Assembly (NCBI GenBank): GCA_000514715.1
Contig: AZWL01000005.1
Span: 62,001-126,000, forward strand
Length of the DNA: 64,000 bases
Origin: Streptomyces sp. CNH099
GTDB lineage: Bacteria; Actinomycetota; Actinomycetes; Streptomycetales; Streptomycetaceae
Direction: 5' to 3'
The translations under genes were made by a program, and so were the position numbers. The notes beneath the pieces are model-generated. The model did no database searches and was not told the DNA's origin. It worked only from the letters and a program-made list of their open reading frames with translations. This document shows positions 49,843 to 58,262 of the stretch, piece by piece (positions within the stretch are counted from its first letter, which is position 1; every line of letters starts with the position of its first letter).

Positions 49843-50748
49843 ATGCGCGCAGTCCGGTATCACCAGTACGGCGGTGTGGAGACCCTCGTGGTCGAGGAGG
49901 TGGCGGAGCCGCTTCCCGGGGCCGGGGAGATCCGTGTCCGCGTCGCGGTGGCCGGGGTCAACGCCGTCGACTGGAAGGTGCGTTCCGGTGCGGTGCGGGA
50001 CGTGCTTCCCGTGGAGTTGCCCGCGATTCCCGGGCGGGACGCCGTCGGCGTGGTCGACGCGACCGGTGCGGGGGTGCGGGGAGTGCGCGTCGGTGAGCGG
50101 GTTTTCGGGCTGGGGGGTGTCACCGGTGCGACGGCGGAGCTGGCCGTGTTCTCGGCCTGGGCCCCCGCGCCGGGGGCGTGGAGCGACGAGGAGGCCGCGG
50201 GTGCCGGGCTGGCGTCGGTGACCGCGCTGGGCGGGCTCAACGCGCTGGGCCCGCTGCGGGGGCGCACCCTCCTCGTCGAGGGCGCCGCCGGGGGCGTCGG
50301 CAGCGCCGCGGTCGAGATCGCGGTGGCCCGGGGCGCCACCGTGATCGGGACCGCCGGTGAGCGCAACCACGGGTTCCTCTCCGGTCTCGGGGCCGTCCCC
50401 ACCACGTACGGCCCCGGTCTCGCGCAGCGCCTGGCCGCCCTCGCCCCGGGCGGTGTCAACCTCGCCCTCGACACCGCGGCCTCCGGCTCCCTGGCCGATC
50501 TCATCGCGATCACCGGCGACCCCGCCCGGGTGGCGACGGTCGCCGACTACGCCAACGCCCACCGCCTGGGGGTGCACCTGGCCAACGCCGAGAACGACCC
50601 CGCGCTCCTCGCCGAAGCCGGCGAACTCGGCCGGCAGGGCCGCTATACACCCCCCATCGAGCGGACCTACCCCCTCGAACGGATCGCGGACGCACACGCG
50701 CACGCCGCACGCGGACACACCCGGGGGAAGCTCGTGGTCCGCGTCTGA
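49843..50748 (+). CDS. NADP-dependent quinone oxidoreductase (MDR family)
   Basis: A 301-residue zinc-free medium-chain dehydrogenase/reductase. The N-terminal GroES-like domain reads GVETLVVEEVAEPLPGAGEIRVRVAVAGVNAVDWKVRSG; the Rossmann glycine motif is LLVEGAAGGVGSAAVEIAVARGATVIGT; the end is YPLERIADAHAHAARGHTRGKLVVRV. Likely reduces quinones or alpha,beta-unsaturated carbonyls with NADPH. Slightly shorter than usual (about 310-330). ATG at 49843 follows GGGGAAAGGCAGAG. Single gene. Confidence 0.92.
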   Translation: MRAVRYHQYGGVETLVVEEVAEPLPGAGEIRVRVAVAGVNAVDWKVRSGAVRDVLPVELPAIPGRDAVGVVDATGAGVRGVRVGERVFGLGGVTGATAELAVFSAWAPAPGAWSDEEAAGAGLASVTALGGLNALGPLRGRTLLVEGAAGGVGSAAVEIAVARGATVIGTAGERNHGFLSGLGAVPTTYGPGLAQRLAALAPGGVNLALDTAASGSLADLIAITGDPARVATVADYANAHRLGVHLANAENDPALLAEAGELGRQGRYTPPIERTYPLERIADAHAHAARGHTRGKLVVRV

Positions 50749-50869
50749 GCCCGCCCCGGGCCACCGCCTCGCAGGTGGCCGTTCCCGGCCGGCCTGCCCG
50801 GGCCGTAGCGTCGCCGGCCAGAGGGTTCCCGGCACGCACACCGGGGTCGGTCCAGGGAGGGAACACACC

Positions 50870-51646
50870 ATGGCCGTGATCGCGCATCTCAGCGACATCC
50901 ACATCGACGACGAGCGCAGCGTCCGCCGCACGCGGGCGGTGGTCGACTACCTGGAGGACCTGCCGTACGACCTCGACCTCGTCCTGGTCACCGGCGACAT
51001 CGCCGACCACGGGGCGGACGAGGAGTACGCGACGGCCCGCGGCCTGCTCGACTCCCGGCATCCGGTGCTGGTCTGCCCCGGCAACCACGACGACCGGGGC
51101 GCCTTCCGGCGCGGGCTGCTCGGGGACGCGACGGATGCGGCGAACGCGGCGGACGCGGGGGCCGTTGACCAGGTGTACCGGGGGGCCGGGTTCACGGTGC
51201 TGGCGTGCGACTCGTCGGTGCCGGGGAAGCCGGAGGGGTGGCTCGGGGACGAGACGCTGGAGTGGCTGGCGGCGGAGGTGGGGCGGGCGCCGGAGGGGGA
51301 CGCCGTGCTCGTCGCGTTCCACCACCCGCCGGTCGAACTGCACGTCCCGTACGTCGACGGGATCCGGCAGTTCGACGCGGGGCGGCTCGCGGAGCTGGCC
51401 GGGCGGCACCCCCGGATCACGGCCTTCCTCGCCGGTCACGCGCACACCGCCGCCGCGACCACCTTCGCCGGCCGCCCGCTGCTCGTCGCCCCCGGCGTCG
51501 TCAACACCGTCCGGCTGCCCTGGGAGCGGCAGGCGCACGCGGACCACCACGTCCATCTCGACCAGCCGCCGGCCCTGGCCTTCCACGTCCTGGCCGAGGA
51601 CCACCGGCTGACCACCCACTTCCGTACGGTGTCAACCGAAGGTTGA
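50870..51646 (+). CDS. Calcineurin-like metallophosphoesterase
   Basis: A 258-residue class III cyclic nucleotide phosphodiesterase/phosphoesterase. All five metal-binding blocks are visible: HLSDIHID, LVTGDIADHG, CPGNHDDRG, VAFHHPPV and LAGHAHTAA. ATG at 50870 is preceded by AGGGAGGGAAC. The Clp_N/HTH gene follows after 32 bp and its operator overlaps this gene's last codons. The substrate is unknown. Confidence 0.92.
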   Translation: MAVIAHLSDIHIDDERSVRRTRAVVDYLEDLPYDLDLVLVTGDIADHGADEEYATARGLLDSRHPVLVCPGNHDDRGAFRRGLLGDATDAANAADAGAVDQVYRGAGFTVLACDSSVPGKPEGWLGDETLEWLAAEVGRAPEGDAVLVAFHHPPVELHVPYVDGIRQFDAGRLAELAGRHPRITAFLAGHAHTAAATTFAGRPLLVAPGVVNTVRLPWERQAHADHHVHLDQPPALAFHVLAEDHRLTTHFRTVSTEG

Positions 51647-51675
51647 CGTTCAGGGGGTGTCAACCTACGGTTGTC
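51631..51675. promoter_or_regulatory. Twin operators of the Clp_N/HTH gene
   Basis: GTCAACC-GAA-GGTTGAC (51631-51647, perfect 7-bp arms) and GTCAACC-TAC-GGTTGTC (51659-51675, one mismatch) are two copies of one 17-bp dyad, centres 28 bp apart. The second ends 3 bp before the ATG at 51679; the first overlaps the stop codon of the phosphoesterase gene. The adjacent protein carries an HTH, so autoregulation is likely. Confidence 0.7.
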
Positions 51676-51678
51676 AGT

Positions 51679-52428
51679 ATGACGGAACCCACGCGCTCGA
51701 CCAACCCCGTACGCCTCGACGACCTGATCGAGGCCATCAAGAAGGTCCACACCGACGTTCTCGACCAGCTCACCGACGCCGTCGTCGCCGCGGACCACCT
51801 CGGCGAGGTGGCCGACCACCTCATCGGCCACTTCGTCGACCAGGCGCGGCGCTCCGGCGCCTCCTGGACCGACATCGGCAAGAGCATGGGGGTCACCCGG
51901 CAGGCGGCCCAGAAGCGGTTCGTGACCAAGGGCGCGGACGAGGGCGTCACGCTCGACCCGGGCGAGGGCTTCGCGCGCTTCACGGCCCGCGCCAAGAACG
52001 TCGTGATGGCCTCCCAGAACGAGGCCCGCGCCGCCGGCAACACCGAGATCGGCCCCGCCCACCTCGTCCTCGGGCTGATCGCCGACCCCGCCGGCATCGG
52101 CGCGGCGGCGATCACGGCGCAGGACATCCTGCTGGACACCGTGCGGCAGGAGGCCGTCGCCGCGCTGCCGCGGCCGGCGGGGGGCACGGTGCCGGAGCTG
52201 GTCCCGTACAACGCGGAGGGGAAGAAGGCGCTGGAGCTGACCTTCCGCGAGGCGCTGCGGCTGGGGCACAACTACGTCGGTACGGAGCACATCCTGCTGG
52301 CGCTGCTGGAGCAGGAGAACGGCGACGGCGTGCTGTCCCGGCTCGGCGTCGACCGCCCGGCGGCGGAGGCGCACATCGCGGCGGCGCTGGCTCCGCTGCA
52401 GGAGCAGGGCGGGGGCGGCGGGGCGTAG
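51679..52428 (+). CDS. Clp N-terminal domain protein with HTH motif
   Basis: A 249-residue protein without an AAA+ domain. The N-terminal part has a helix-turn-helix, ASWTDIGKSMGVTRQAAQKRF (about residues 65-85). The C-terminal part carries two Clp_N repeats: FARFTARAKNVVMASQNEARAAGNTEIGPAHLVLGLI and ALELTFREALRLGHNYVGTEHILLALLEQENGDGVLSRLGVD. Clp_N modules bind adaptors or substrates of ClpC. Together they suggest a regulator that reads proteolysis or stress signals. No ribosome site; the ATG lies just behind the second dyad, so the mRNA is probably leaderless. Confidence 0.88.
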   Translation: MTEPTRSTNPVRLDDLIEAIKKVHTDVLDQLTDAVVAADHLGEVADHLIGHFVDQARRSGASWTDIGKSMGVTRQAAQKRFVTKGADEGVTLDPGEGFARFTARAKNVVMASQNEARAAGNTEIGPAHLVLGLIADPAGIGAAAITAQDILLDTVRQEAVAALPRPAGGTVPELVPYNAEGKKALELTFREALRLGHNYVGTEHILLALLEQENGDGVLSRLGVDRPAAEAHIAAALAPLQEQGGGGGA

Positions 52429-52523
52429 GCCCCCGGGCGGGCGCACGCCCCCGGGCGTACCGCTCCGGGCGGGCGTACGGCTCCGGGCGGATTCCGCTAC
52501 GGGACCGCGGTTCCGGCCCGGGG

Positions 52524-53900
52524 TCATGGCCGGCTCCCGGCCCCGGTTCCGGGCCGGGTGACGGCCGGGGCGGCGCCGGCCGGCGCACGCTCCGCGGCGG
52601 ACCGCGGCGCAGCGTCCGGGTCCGACCGCGGCGCGGGACCACCGTCCGGCTGCGGCGCCCGACCCGCCGCGGTCCCCTGCCCGGCGCCCCGGACGCCCCG
52701 CGCCGCGCTCACCCGCTCCGCCACCCACAGCACCACCGTCCCGCCCGCCAGCACCGCGCCCAGCGCCGACACCGCCGGCCAGCCGCCCCGCGCCCACACC
52801 ACCGACGTCAGCGCCGACCCCGCGGCCCCACCGGCGAAGAAGCTGGTCATGAAGGCGGAGTTGATGCGGTTGCGGGCGTCGGGGCGGATGGCGTAGACGA
52901 CGGCCTGGTTGCTGTTGAGCACGGCCTGCTGCGCGACGTTGAGCCCGACGATCCCGGCGACGAGCCACGGCAGCGACTCGCCCGCCACGCCCAGCACCAC
53001 CCACGAGCCGGTCAGCAGCACCACGCCGGCGCCCGTCACCGCCTGCACGTGGCCGCGGTCGTTCAGCCGCCCCGCGAACGTCATCGTCACCACGCCCACC
53101 GCCCCCACCAGCCCGAACAGCCCGATCGCGGACTCCGACCAGCCGTACGGCGGCCGGGCCAGCAGGAACGTCAGCGCCGTCAGCTGCACGCTGTACGAGG
53201 CCAGCGACAGCGCGCCGAGCGCCGACCGGCGCCGCAGCACCGGCTCGTCGCGCAGCAGCGCCACGGTGGACCGCAGCAGCGTCGGGTACGACATCCCCGC
53301 CGTCCCCGTGCCCGCCGGCAGGCGCGGCAGGCGGCGGTGGAGGAGGACGGCCATGCCGGCCATGAGCAGGGCGTTGACCCAGTAGATCGTGCGCCAGCCG
53401 CCGAGTTCGGACAGCGCCCCGGAGGCGGTGCGGGCCAGCAGCCCGCCGAGCAGGATGCCGGACATCACGACGCCGACGACCCGCCCGCGCTCCTCCGGCG
53501 CCGCGAGCCCGGCCGCGTACGGCACCACCACCTGCGCGCCGACGGACGCCAGCGCGGTGAGCACCGTGCCGGCGAGCAGCACCGGCCCGTTGGGGGCGGC
53601 GGCGGTGAGCGCGAGGAACGCGGCGGTGGCCATGAACAGCCGCACCGACAGGCGCCGCCGGTCGGTGACGTCGCCGAGGGGGACGAGGAGGATGAGGCCC
53701 AGCGCGTAGCCGGCCTGCGCGGCGGTGACGACGAGCCCGGCGAGCGTGCTGCCGACCTGCAGGTCGCGGCCGATGAGGTCGAGGAGGGGCTGGGCGAAGT
53801 AGTTGCCGGCCACGGACAGGCCGGTGGCGGTCGCCATGAGGAACAGCAGCCCGCGCCCGAGGGCGGGCGGCTCCTGCCGGGGTACCGGGTCCGTTGTCAT
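52524..53900 (-). CDS. MFS transporter (DHA1-type)
   Basis: A 458-residue, 12-helix permease: GRGLLFLMATATGLSVAGNYFAQPLLDLIGRDL at helix 1, the motif A loop LVPLGDVTDRRRLSV, and RPDARNRINSAFMTSFFAGGAAGSAL in helix 10-11, a pattern of the YfcJ/AraJ-like group. The last 60 residues are a disordered Ala/Pro/Arg tail. ATG at 53900. It is divergent from a LysR regulator (80 bp between) that probably controls it. Substrate unknown. Confidence 0.88.
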   Translation of the reverse strand: MTTDPVPRQEPPALGRGLLFLMATATGLSVAGNYFAQPLLDLIGRDLQVGSTLAGLVVTAAQAGYALGLILLVPLGDVTDRRRLSVRLFMATAAFLALTAAAPNGPVLLAGTVLTALASVGAQVVVPYAAGLAAPEERGRVVGVVMSGILLGGLLARTASGALSELGGWRTIYWVNALLMAGMAVLLHRRLPRLPAGTGTAGMSYPTLLRSTVALLRDEPVLRRRSALGALSLASYSVQLTALTFLLARPPYGWSESAIGLFGLVGAVGVVTMTFAGRLNDRGHVQAVTGAGVVLLTGSWVVLGVAGESLPWLVAGIVGLNVAQQAVLNSNQAVVYAIRPDARNRINSAFMTSFFAGGAAGSALTSVVWARGGWPAVSALGAVLAGGTVVLWVAERVSAARGVRGAGQGTAAGRAPQPDGGPAPRSDPDAAPRSAAERAPAGAAPAVTRPGTGAGSRP

Positions 53901-53980
53901 GGATCCAGCGTCGGCCCGGACCCATCCATGAGTCCAACACATCGTTGTCATCTGATCCATCTCGTACGACGATGGACCGC

Positions 53981-54874
53981 ATGGAGCTGCAACAACTGCG
54001 CTACGTCGTCGCCGTCGCGGACACCGGCGGGTTCACCCGGGCCGCCGAGCGCTGCCACGTCGTCCAGTCGGCGCTGAGCCACCAGATCGGGAAGCTGGAA
54101 CGGGAGCTGGGCGCCCGGCTGTTCGACCGGACGAGCCGCAGGGTGCGCCCCACCCGCGCCGGCGAGGCGTTCCTGCCCGCCGCCCGCGCGACCCTCGCCG
54201 CGGCGGAGCGGGCCCGCGCGGAGGTCGCGGCGGCGACGGGGGAGGTGCGCGGGCGGCTGGCGATCGGGGCGATCCCGACGGTGGCGGCGGTGGACCTGCC
54301 GGCGGCGCTGCGGACGTTCCACGACACGTACCCGCAGGTGCGGATCAGCCTGGCGACGGGGGCGAGCGAGCACCTGGTGCGGGCGGTCGCGGAGGGCACG
54401 TACGACCTGGCGCTGCTCGGGGTGCCGGCGGGCTTCCGCGCGGAGAAGGTCCACGAGCGCGTCCTCGTACGGGACCGGCACCTCGCCGTCGTACCGCCGG
54501 ACCACCCGCTGGCGGACGCGGGCGAGACGGACCTGGCGCGGCTGGCGGAGGAGACGTTCGTCGACTTCGCGGCGGGCACGGCGGCGCGGGCGCAGTCGGA
54601 GGAGGCGTTCACGGCGGCGGGGCTGCGGCGGAGGGTGGGCTTCGAGGTGTCGTCGATGGACTTCCTGGCGGACCTGGTGCGCGCGGGCCTGGGCGTGGCG
54701 CTGCTGCCGAGCACGTTCGCGCCCCGGCTGACGGGGCTGGCGACGGTGCGGGTGGCGAACGGCCCGTCCCGGGAGGAGCGGCTGGTCTGGCCGCGGAGCC
54801 GCCCGGCTCCCGCGGCGGCGGCGTTTCTCCACAGCCTGGGGGTGGACGCGGCGGCGGACGACCCGGCGGGGTAG
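53981..54874 (+). CDS. LysR-family transcriptional regulator
   Basis: A 297-residue LysR regulator. The N-terminal winged HTH is MELQQLRYVVAVADTGGFTRAAERCHVVQSALSHQIGKLERELGARLFDR; the effector-binding domain starts RGRLAIGAIPTVAAVDLPAALRTF. An ATG three codons upstream (53972) is also possible. The short divergent spacer to the MFS gene (53901-53980) contains two ATCCAT copies and AT-rich segments, suitable for LysR binding. The C-terminus has lost the usual final strand and ends in Ala/Asp. Confidence 0.9.
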   Translation: MELQQLRYVVAVADTGGFTRAAERCHVVQSALSHQIGKLERELGARLFDRTSRRVRPTRAGEAFLPAARATLAAAERARAEVAAATGEVRGRLAIGAIPTVAAVDLPAALRTFHDTYPQVRISLATGASEHLVRAVAEGTYDLALLGVPAGFRAEKVHERVLVRDRHLAVVPPDHPLADAGETDLARLAEETFVDFAAGTAARAQSEEAFTAAGLRRRVGFEVSSMDFLADLVRAGLGVALLPSTFAPRLTGLATVRVANGPSREERLVWPRSRPAPAAAAFLHSLGVDAAADDPAG

Positions 54875-54945
54875 TTCCGCGGTTCCGCCGTGCTGCCGTT
54901 CCGCGGTTCCGCCGTGCTGCCGGTCCGCGGTACCGCCGGTCCGCC
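54874..54945. repeat. 24-bp tandem repeat after the lysR gene
   Basis: Two identical 24-bp units, 54874-54897 and 54898-54921 (GTTCCGCGGTTCCGCCGTGC followed by TGCC), and a third, diverged unit at 54922-54945. The array begins at the lysR stop codon and leads into the terminator. Confidence 0.88.
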
Positions 54946-54956
54946 GTTCCGCATAC

Positions 54957-54991
54957 GAGCGGGCCCGGGCCGCACCGGCCCGGGCCCGCTC
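54957..54991. terminator. Bidirectional hairpin terminator
   Basis: Perfect 16-bp arms, GAGCGGGCCCGGGCCG and CGGCCCGGGCCCGCTC, around a 3-nt loop between the convergent lysR and DHA2 MFS genes. No T-tract. One of the strongest stems in the window. Confidence 0.9.
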
Positions 54992-55024
54992 ACCCCCGAT
55001 TCCCCGTGTTCTGAACCGCGGCGG

Positions 55025-56512
55025 TCAGTCGGCCGCGTAGACGAACTCGCGGTCCTCCCGCGCCTCCGGCTCCGGACCCTGCTCCTGCTCCACCGCCGGG
55101 GGGCGCGGCCCGCGGACGCCCGACAGGGCGATGACGAGGCCGATCAGCGCCATGGCCGCGACCACGTACAGCGCCGGGTCGAAGCCGTTGAGCAGCGCAC
55201 CCGAACCGGTCTCGCCCTCCGCGTTGGCGGTCAGCACCGCCGTCACGACCGCCAGCCCGATCGCCCCGCCCACCTGCAGCGAGGTGTTCAGCAGCCCGCC
55301 CGCGAGCCCCTGCTCGTGGTCCGGGATGCCCGCGGTGGCCTGGATGTTGAACGAGGCGAACGCCAGCGTGAAGCCGATGCCCAGCAGCACCATGCTCGGC
55401 AGGGTGCCGACCAGGTACGGCGCGTCCCGGTCGATGGCGAGGAACAGCACGTACGCCAGCAGGTGCGCCAGCACCCCGCCCGCGATGGTGCGCCCGGTGC
55501 CGAACCGCATGATCAGCGGGACCATCCGCGGCGAGCCGAACGCGACGATCAGCGCCGCCGGCAGGAAGCCCATCGCCGTCTCCAGCGCCGACCAGCCGAG
55601 CACCGACTGCAGGTACTGCATCACGAGGAACTGGAAGCCGAGGTAGCCGCCGAAGAACACCGCGGCGCCGAGGTTGGCGCGCGCCAGCGGGCCGGAGCGC
55701 AGGATGCCGAGGCGGATCAGCGGGTGCTTGCTGCGTGCCTCGATGGTGAGGAACGCGGTCAGCAGCACCGCGGCGGCGGCGAACTGCAGCAGCGTACGGG
55801 CCGCGCCCCAGCCCACCTCCGGCGCCTCGACGACGGTGTAGACGAGCAGCAGCATCGCGCCGACGCCGGTCACCGCGCCGGGGAGGTCGTAGCCGCCCAT
55901 ACGCTCCTGCGGCCCCTCCTTCGGCAGCACGCGCATGGCGGCGATCAGCGCGATGACCGCGACGGGGAACGGCAGGAAGAAGGTCCAGCGCCAGCCGACC
56001 TCGGTGAGCAGGCCGGAGAAGACGAGCCCGGCGCTGTAGCCGCTGGCGCCGAAGACGGCGAAGATCCCGAGCGCCTTGTTGCGGGCGGGGCCCTCGGCGA
56101 AGGTCGTGGTGATGATGGAGAGCGCCGCGGGTGCGGTGAACGCGGCGGAGACGCCCTTCAGCAGCCGGGTCGCGATCAGCAGCCCGCCGTCGTCGACCAG
56201 CCCGCCGAGCAGCGAGGTGAGGGCGAACACCGCGACGGCGACGAGGAACACCCGGCGCCGGCCGAGGAGGTCGGCGGTGCGGCCGCCGAGGAGGAGGAGG
56301 CCGCCGTAGGTGAGGACGTAGCCGCTGACGACCCACTGCAGGGTGCTGGTGGACAGCCCGAGGTCGGCCTGGATGGAGGGCAGTGCGACCCCCACCATCG
56401 ACACGTCGAGCGCGTCGAGGCCGACCACGAGGGAGACGGTCAGCAGGATGCCCCAGAGGCGGGCGTCCCACTTGGTCGAGGTCGTGGACAGGTGTGGTGC
56501 GGAAGAGCTCAT
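55025..56512 (-). CDS. MFS transporter, DHA2/EmrB-QacA type
   Basis: A 495-residue, 14-helix drug:H+ antiporter: GLDALDVSMVGVALPSIQADLGLSTSTLQWVVSGYVL (motif D1/C region), GGRTADLLGRRRVFLVAVAVFALTSLLGG (motif A), and the acidic C-terminus EPEAREDREFVYAAD. ATG at 56512 is chosen; an in-frame ATG at 56539 directly abuts a dyad operator, which makes it less likely. It is divergent from a MarR regulator (87 bp between) and probably exports the compound that the MarR protein senses. Confidence 0.92.
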   Translation of the reverse strand: MSSSAPHLSTTSTKWDARLWGILLTVSLVVGLDALDVSMVGVALPSIQADLGLSTSTLQWVVSGYVLTYGGLLLLGGRTADLLGRRRVFLVAVAVFALTSLLGGLVDDGGLLIATRLLKGVSAAFTAPAALSIITTTFAEGPARNKALGIFAVFGASGYSAGLVFSGLLTEVGWRWTFFLPFPVAVIALIAAMRVLPKEGPQERMGGYDLPGAVTGVGAMLLLVYTVVEAPEVGWGAARTLLQFAAAAVLLTAFLTIEARSKHPLIRLGILRSGPLARANLGAAVFFGGYLGFQFLVMQYLQSVLGWSALETAMGFLPAALIVAFGSPRMVPLIMRFGTGRTIAGGVLAHLLAYVLFLAIDRDAPYLVGTLPSMVLLGIGFTLAFASFNIQATAGIPDHEQGLAGGLLNTSLQVGGAIGLAVVTAVLTANAEGETGSGALLNGFDPALYVVAAMALIGLVIALSGVRGPRPPAVEQEQGPEPEAREDREFVYAAD

Positions 56513-56540
56513 GACGGATGAGACTACATGCAGAGACATC

Positions 56541-56571
56541 TAATGCCAACGCATTTAATGAAGTGGCATTA
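56541..56571. promoter_or_regulatory. MarR-type operator dyad
   Basis: TAATGCCA and TGGCATTA form perfect 8-bp arms separated by 15 bp, with a further GCATTTAATG inside. The dyad lies midway between the divergent MFS and MarR genes. Such AT-rich inverted repeats are typical of MarR sites. Confidence 0.7.
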
Positions 56572-56599
56572 AGTTCACGCGCATGTTACCTTGGGTCGC

Positions 56600-57046
56600 G
56601 TGAGCGTGAGCGACGTCGGCGCCGAGCGCGCCCTGGTGGACCGGTGGCAGCGCCTCCTGGCCTGTCACGCGGCGGTGTGGGGTGCGCTGGAGCGCGAGCT
56701 GCAGAACCGGCACGGGATCGGCGTCAGCGAGTTCGAGGCCCTGGAGGGCCTGGCGACCTGCGACCACGAGAAGTGCCGCGCGGCGGAGCTGGCCGACGCG
56801 GCGCACCTGAGCCAGAGCGCGACGTCGCGGCTGACGGCGCGGCTGGAGCGGGCGGGGCTCGTCCAGCGGGCGATGTGCGACATGGACCGGCGGGGCATCT
56901 TCGTCCTGCTGACGGAGAAGGGCCGGCGGCTGTACGAGGAGGCCAGGCCGACGCACCGGGAGGTGCTGGCGGAGGTGCTCCCGGAGCCGGAGCCGGCGAA
57001 GGCGTCGGCACCGACTTCGGCGCCGACGCCGGCGAACGGCCGCTAG
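56600..57046 (+). CDS. MarR-family transcriptional regulator
   Basis: A 148-residue MarR regulator: winged HTH EKCRAAELADAAHLSQSATSRLTARLERAGLVQRAMCDMDRRGIFVLLTEKG, with the conserved DxRG-like DRRGI wing. Two Cys in TCDHEKC could act as redox or metal ligands. The tail is Pro/Ala-rich. GTG at 56600 is preferred; a TTG at 56591 is possible. It should repress the divergent DHA2 pump through the dyad at 56541-56571. Confidence 0.9.
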   Translation: MSVSDVGAERALVDRWQRLLACHAAVWGALERELQNRHGIGVSEFEALEGLATCDHEKCRAAELADAAHLSQSATSRLTARLERAGLVQRAMCDMDRRGIFVLLTEKGRRLYEEARPTHREVLAEVLPEPEPAKASAPTSAPTPANGR

Positions 57047-57089
57047 CGGGACCCGGCCGCCCGTTTCCCCGGGGCGCCCCCGCGCCGCG

Positions 57090-58094
57090 TCACGGCTCGA
57101 CGGCGCCCTCGCGCGCGGCCTGGAGGCCCGCCTGGAAGCGGGTACGGGCGCCGAGGCGCCCCATCAGGGCGCTGACCCGGCGGTTGAGGGTACGGGCGCT
57201 CACGCCGAGGCGCCGCGCCACGGCCTCGTCCTTCAGCCCGGCGGCGAGCAGGGTGACCAGTTGCCGGTCGGCCTCGGCACCCGCCGTCGCGCCGGCGCCC
57301 GCCGCCACCCCGGCGCCGGCGCCTTCCGCGGCCGGCCGCGCGCCGGGCACCGGCACGGCCGCCGCCCACAGCAGCTCGAAGAGCCGGACCAGCGCCTCCA
57401 GCAGGGACCCCTCGTGGATGACGAAGGCGCTGTCGACCATCTCGTGGGCCTCGCGGCTGAACGGCAGGATGGCCGTCGAGGCGTCGGCGACGGCCAGCTT
57501 GAGCGGCACGTCCGTGTGCACCCGGGCCTGCTCGCCGGCCGCCACGACCGCCTCGAAGACGTCGAACGCCCCCGGCACCGCCAGCGCCTCCGGCGCGTAC
57601 AGGCCGCGCACCCGCGCGCCCCGCGCCAGGATCTCCAGCTCCGCCCGGTTCGGCTCGGCGGGCTCCTGCGCGTAGGGCGGCCGGTCCAGGACCAGCAACT
57701 CGTGCCGCACCGACCGCTGCAGGCGCTCGAAGCGCGCCGCGACCGAGCGGCGGCCGAAGAGGATCTCCACCTGGTCCTCCGGGCGGTGCCGGCGGTCGAC
57801 GGGCAGGTCGGCGAGCAGCGCGGCGGCCGCCGTCCGGGCCACGGCGACCTGGTCCTGCCAACGGACCGCCAACTGGTCGACGGCCGCGTCCGGCCGGGTC
57901 GCGAGCAGCCGGACCGGGGCGCCGGGCAGCAGCGTCACCAGGCCCAGCTCGGTGAGCCGGCCGACCGCCGGGGCGGTCTCGGCCTCCGTGCGCCCGGCCG
58001 CCGCGGCCAACTCCGCCACGTCCAGGGGCGGATGCCGGAGCAGCAGGCGGTACAGGGCCTCGTCGGCGGCGAGGACGCCGAACGGTTCGAACAT
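57090..58094 (-). CDS. LuxR-type regulator with TrmB-like N-terminus
   Basis: A 334-residue regulator. Residues 1-75 form a TrmB-like winged helix (FGVLAADEALYRLLLRHPPLDVAELAAAAGRTEAETAPAVGRLTELGLV). The middle is a phospholipase D-like or effector region (RFERLQRSVRHELLVLDRPPY). The C-terminal LuxR HTH is QLVTLLAAGLKDEAVARRLGVSARTLNRRVSALMGRLGARTRFQAG. ATG at 58094. It is divergent from a 33-codon ORF and a secreted beta-propeller gene, only 66 bp away, and is the obvious candidate regulator of both. A GGACATGTCC palindrome (58123-58132) lies in the gap. Confidence 0.9.
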   Translation of the reverse strand: MFEPFGVLAADEALYRLLLRHPPLDVAELAAAAGRTEAETAPAVGRLTELGLVTLLPGAPVRLLATRPDAAVDQLAVRWQDQVAVARTAAAALLADLPVDRRHRPEDQVEILFGRRSVAARFERLQRSVRHELLVLDRPPYAQEPAEPNRAELEILARGARVRGLYAPEALAVPGAFDVFEAVVAAGEQARVHTDVPLKLAVADASTAILPFSREAHEMVDSAFVIHEGSLLEALVRLFELLWAAAVPVPGARPAAEGAGAGVAAGAGATAGAEADRQLVTLLAAGLKDEAVARRLGVSARTLNRRVSALMGRLGARTRFQAGLQAAREGAVEP

Positions 58095-58122
58095 GTGAAG
58101 CGGCCCCCCTCGGGCACGTGTC

Positions 58123-58132
58123 GGACATGTCC
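58123..58132. promoter_or_regulatory. 10-bp palindrome in the luxR/propeller promoter
   Basis: GGACATGTCC is perfectly symmetric. ACATGT recurs at 58091-58096, 34 bp away, across the regulator's start codon. The pair could be sites of the divergent LuxR/TrmB-like regulator; tentative. Confidence 0.35.
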
Positions 58133-58160
58133 CGCCTGGTGGGGGCAGAGCGAGCGGCGC

Positions 58161-58262
58161 ATGGACGCCATGGCGTCCGTTCGCCAGCAGAAGGACGTGG
58201 ACATCCAGACGATCACGGTACTTCCTGGTGAGGACAACGTCATCGAGGAGAAGATCCGATGA
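58161..58262 (+). CDS. 33-residue ORF coupled to the secreted propeller gene
   Basis: The peptide starts MDAMASVRQQKDVDIQTITV and ends in NVIEEKIR; an internal ATG at 58170 would give 30 residues. It is hydrophilic and acidic, without signal peptide or membrane helix. Its TGA overlaps the ATG of the propeller gene (ATGA), and the propeller's ribosome site GAGGAG lies inside it, so translation of the two is coupled. It could be a leader peptide, a signal-peptide precursor or an antagonist of the LuxR-type regulator. I do not recognise it. Its own ribosome site is weak. Confidence 0.5.
   Translation: MDAMASVRQQKDVDIQTITVLPGEDNVIEEKIR

Noticed and set aside
54957..54991. The 16-bp perfect inverted repeat considered as a transposon end
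   Set aside because: A 3-nt loop and its place between convergent stops fit a terminator; no transposase or target duplication.
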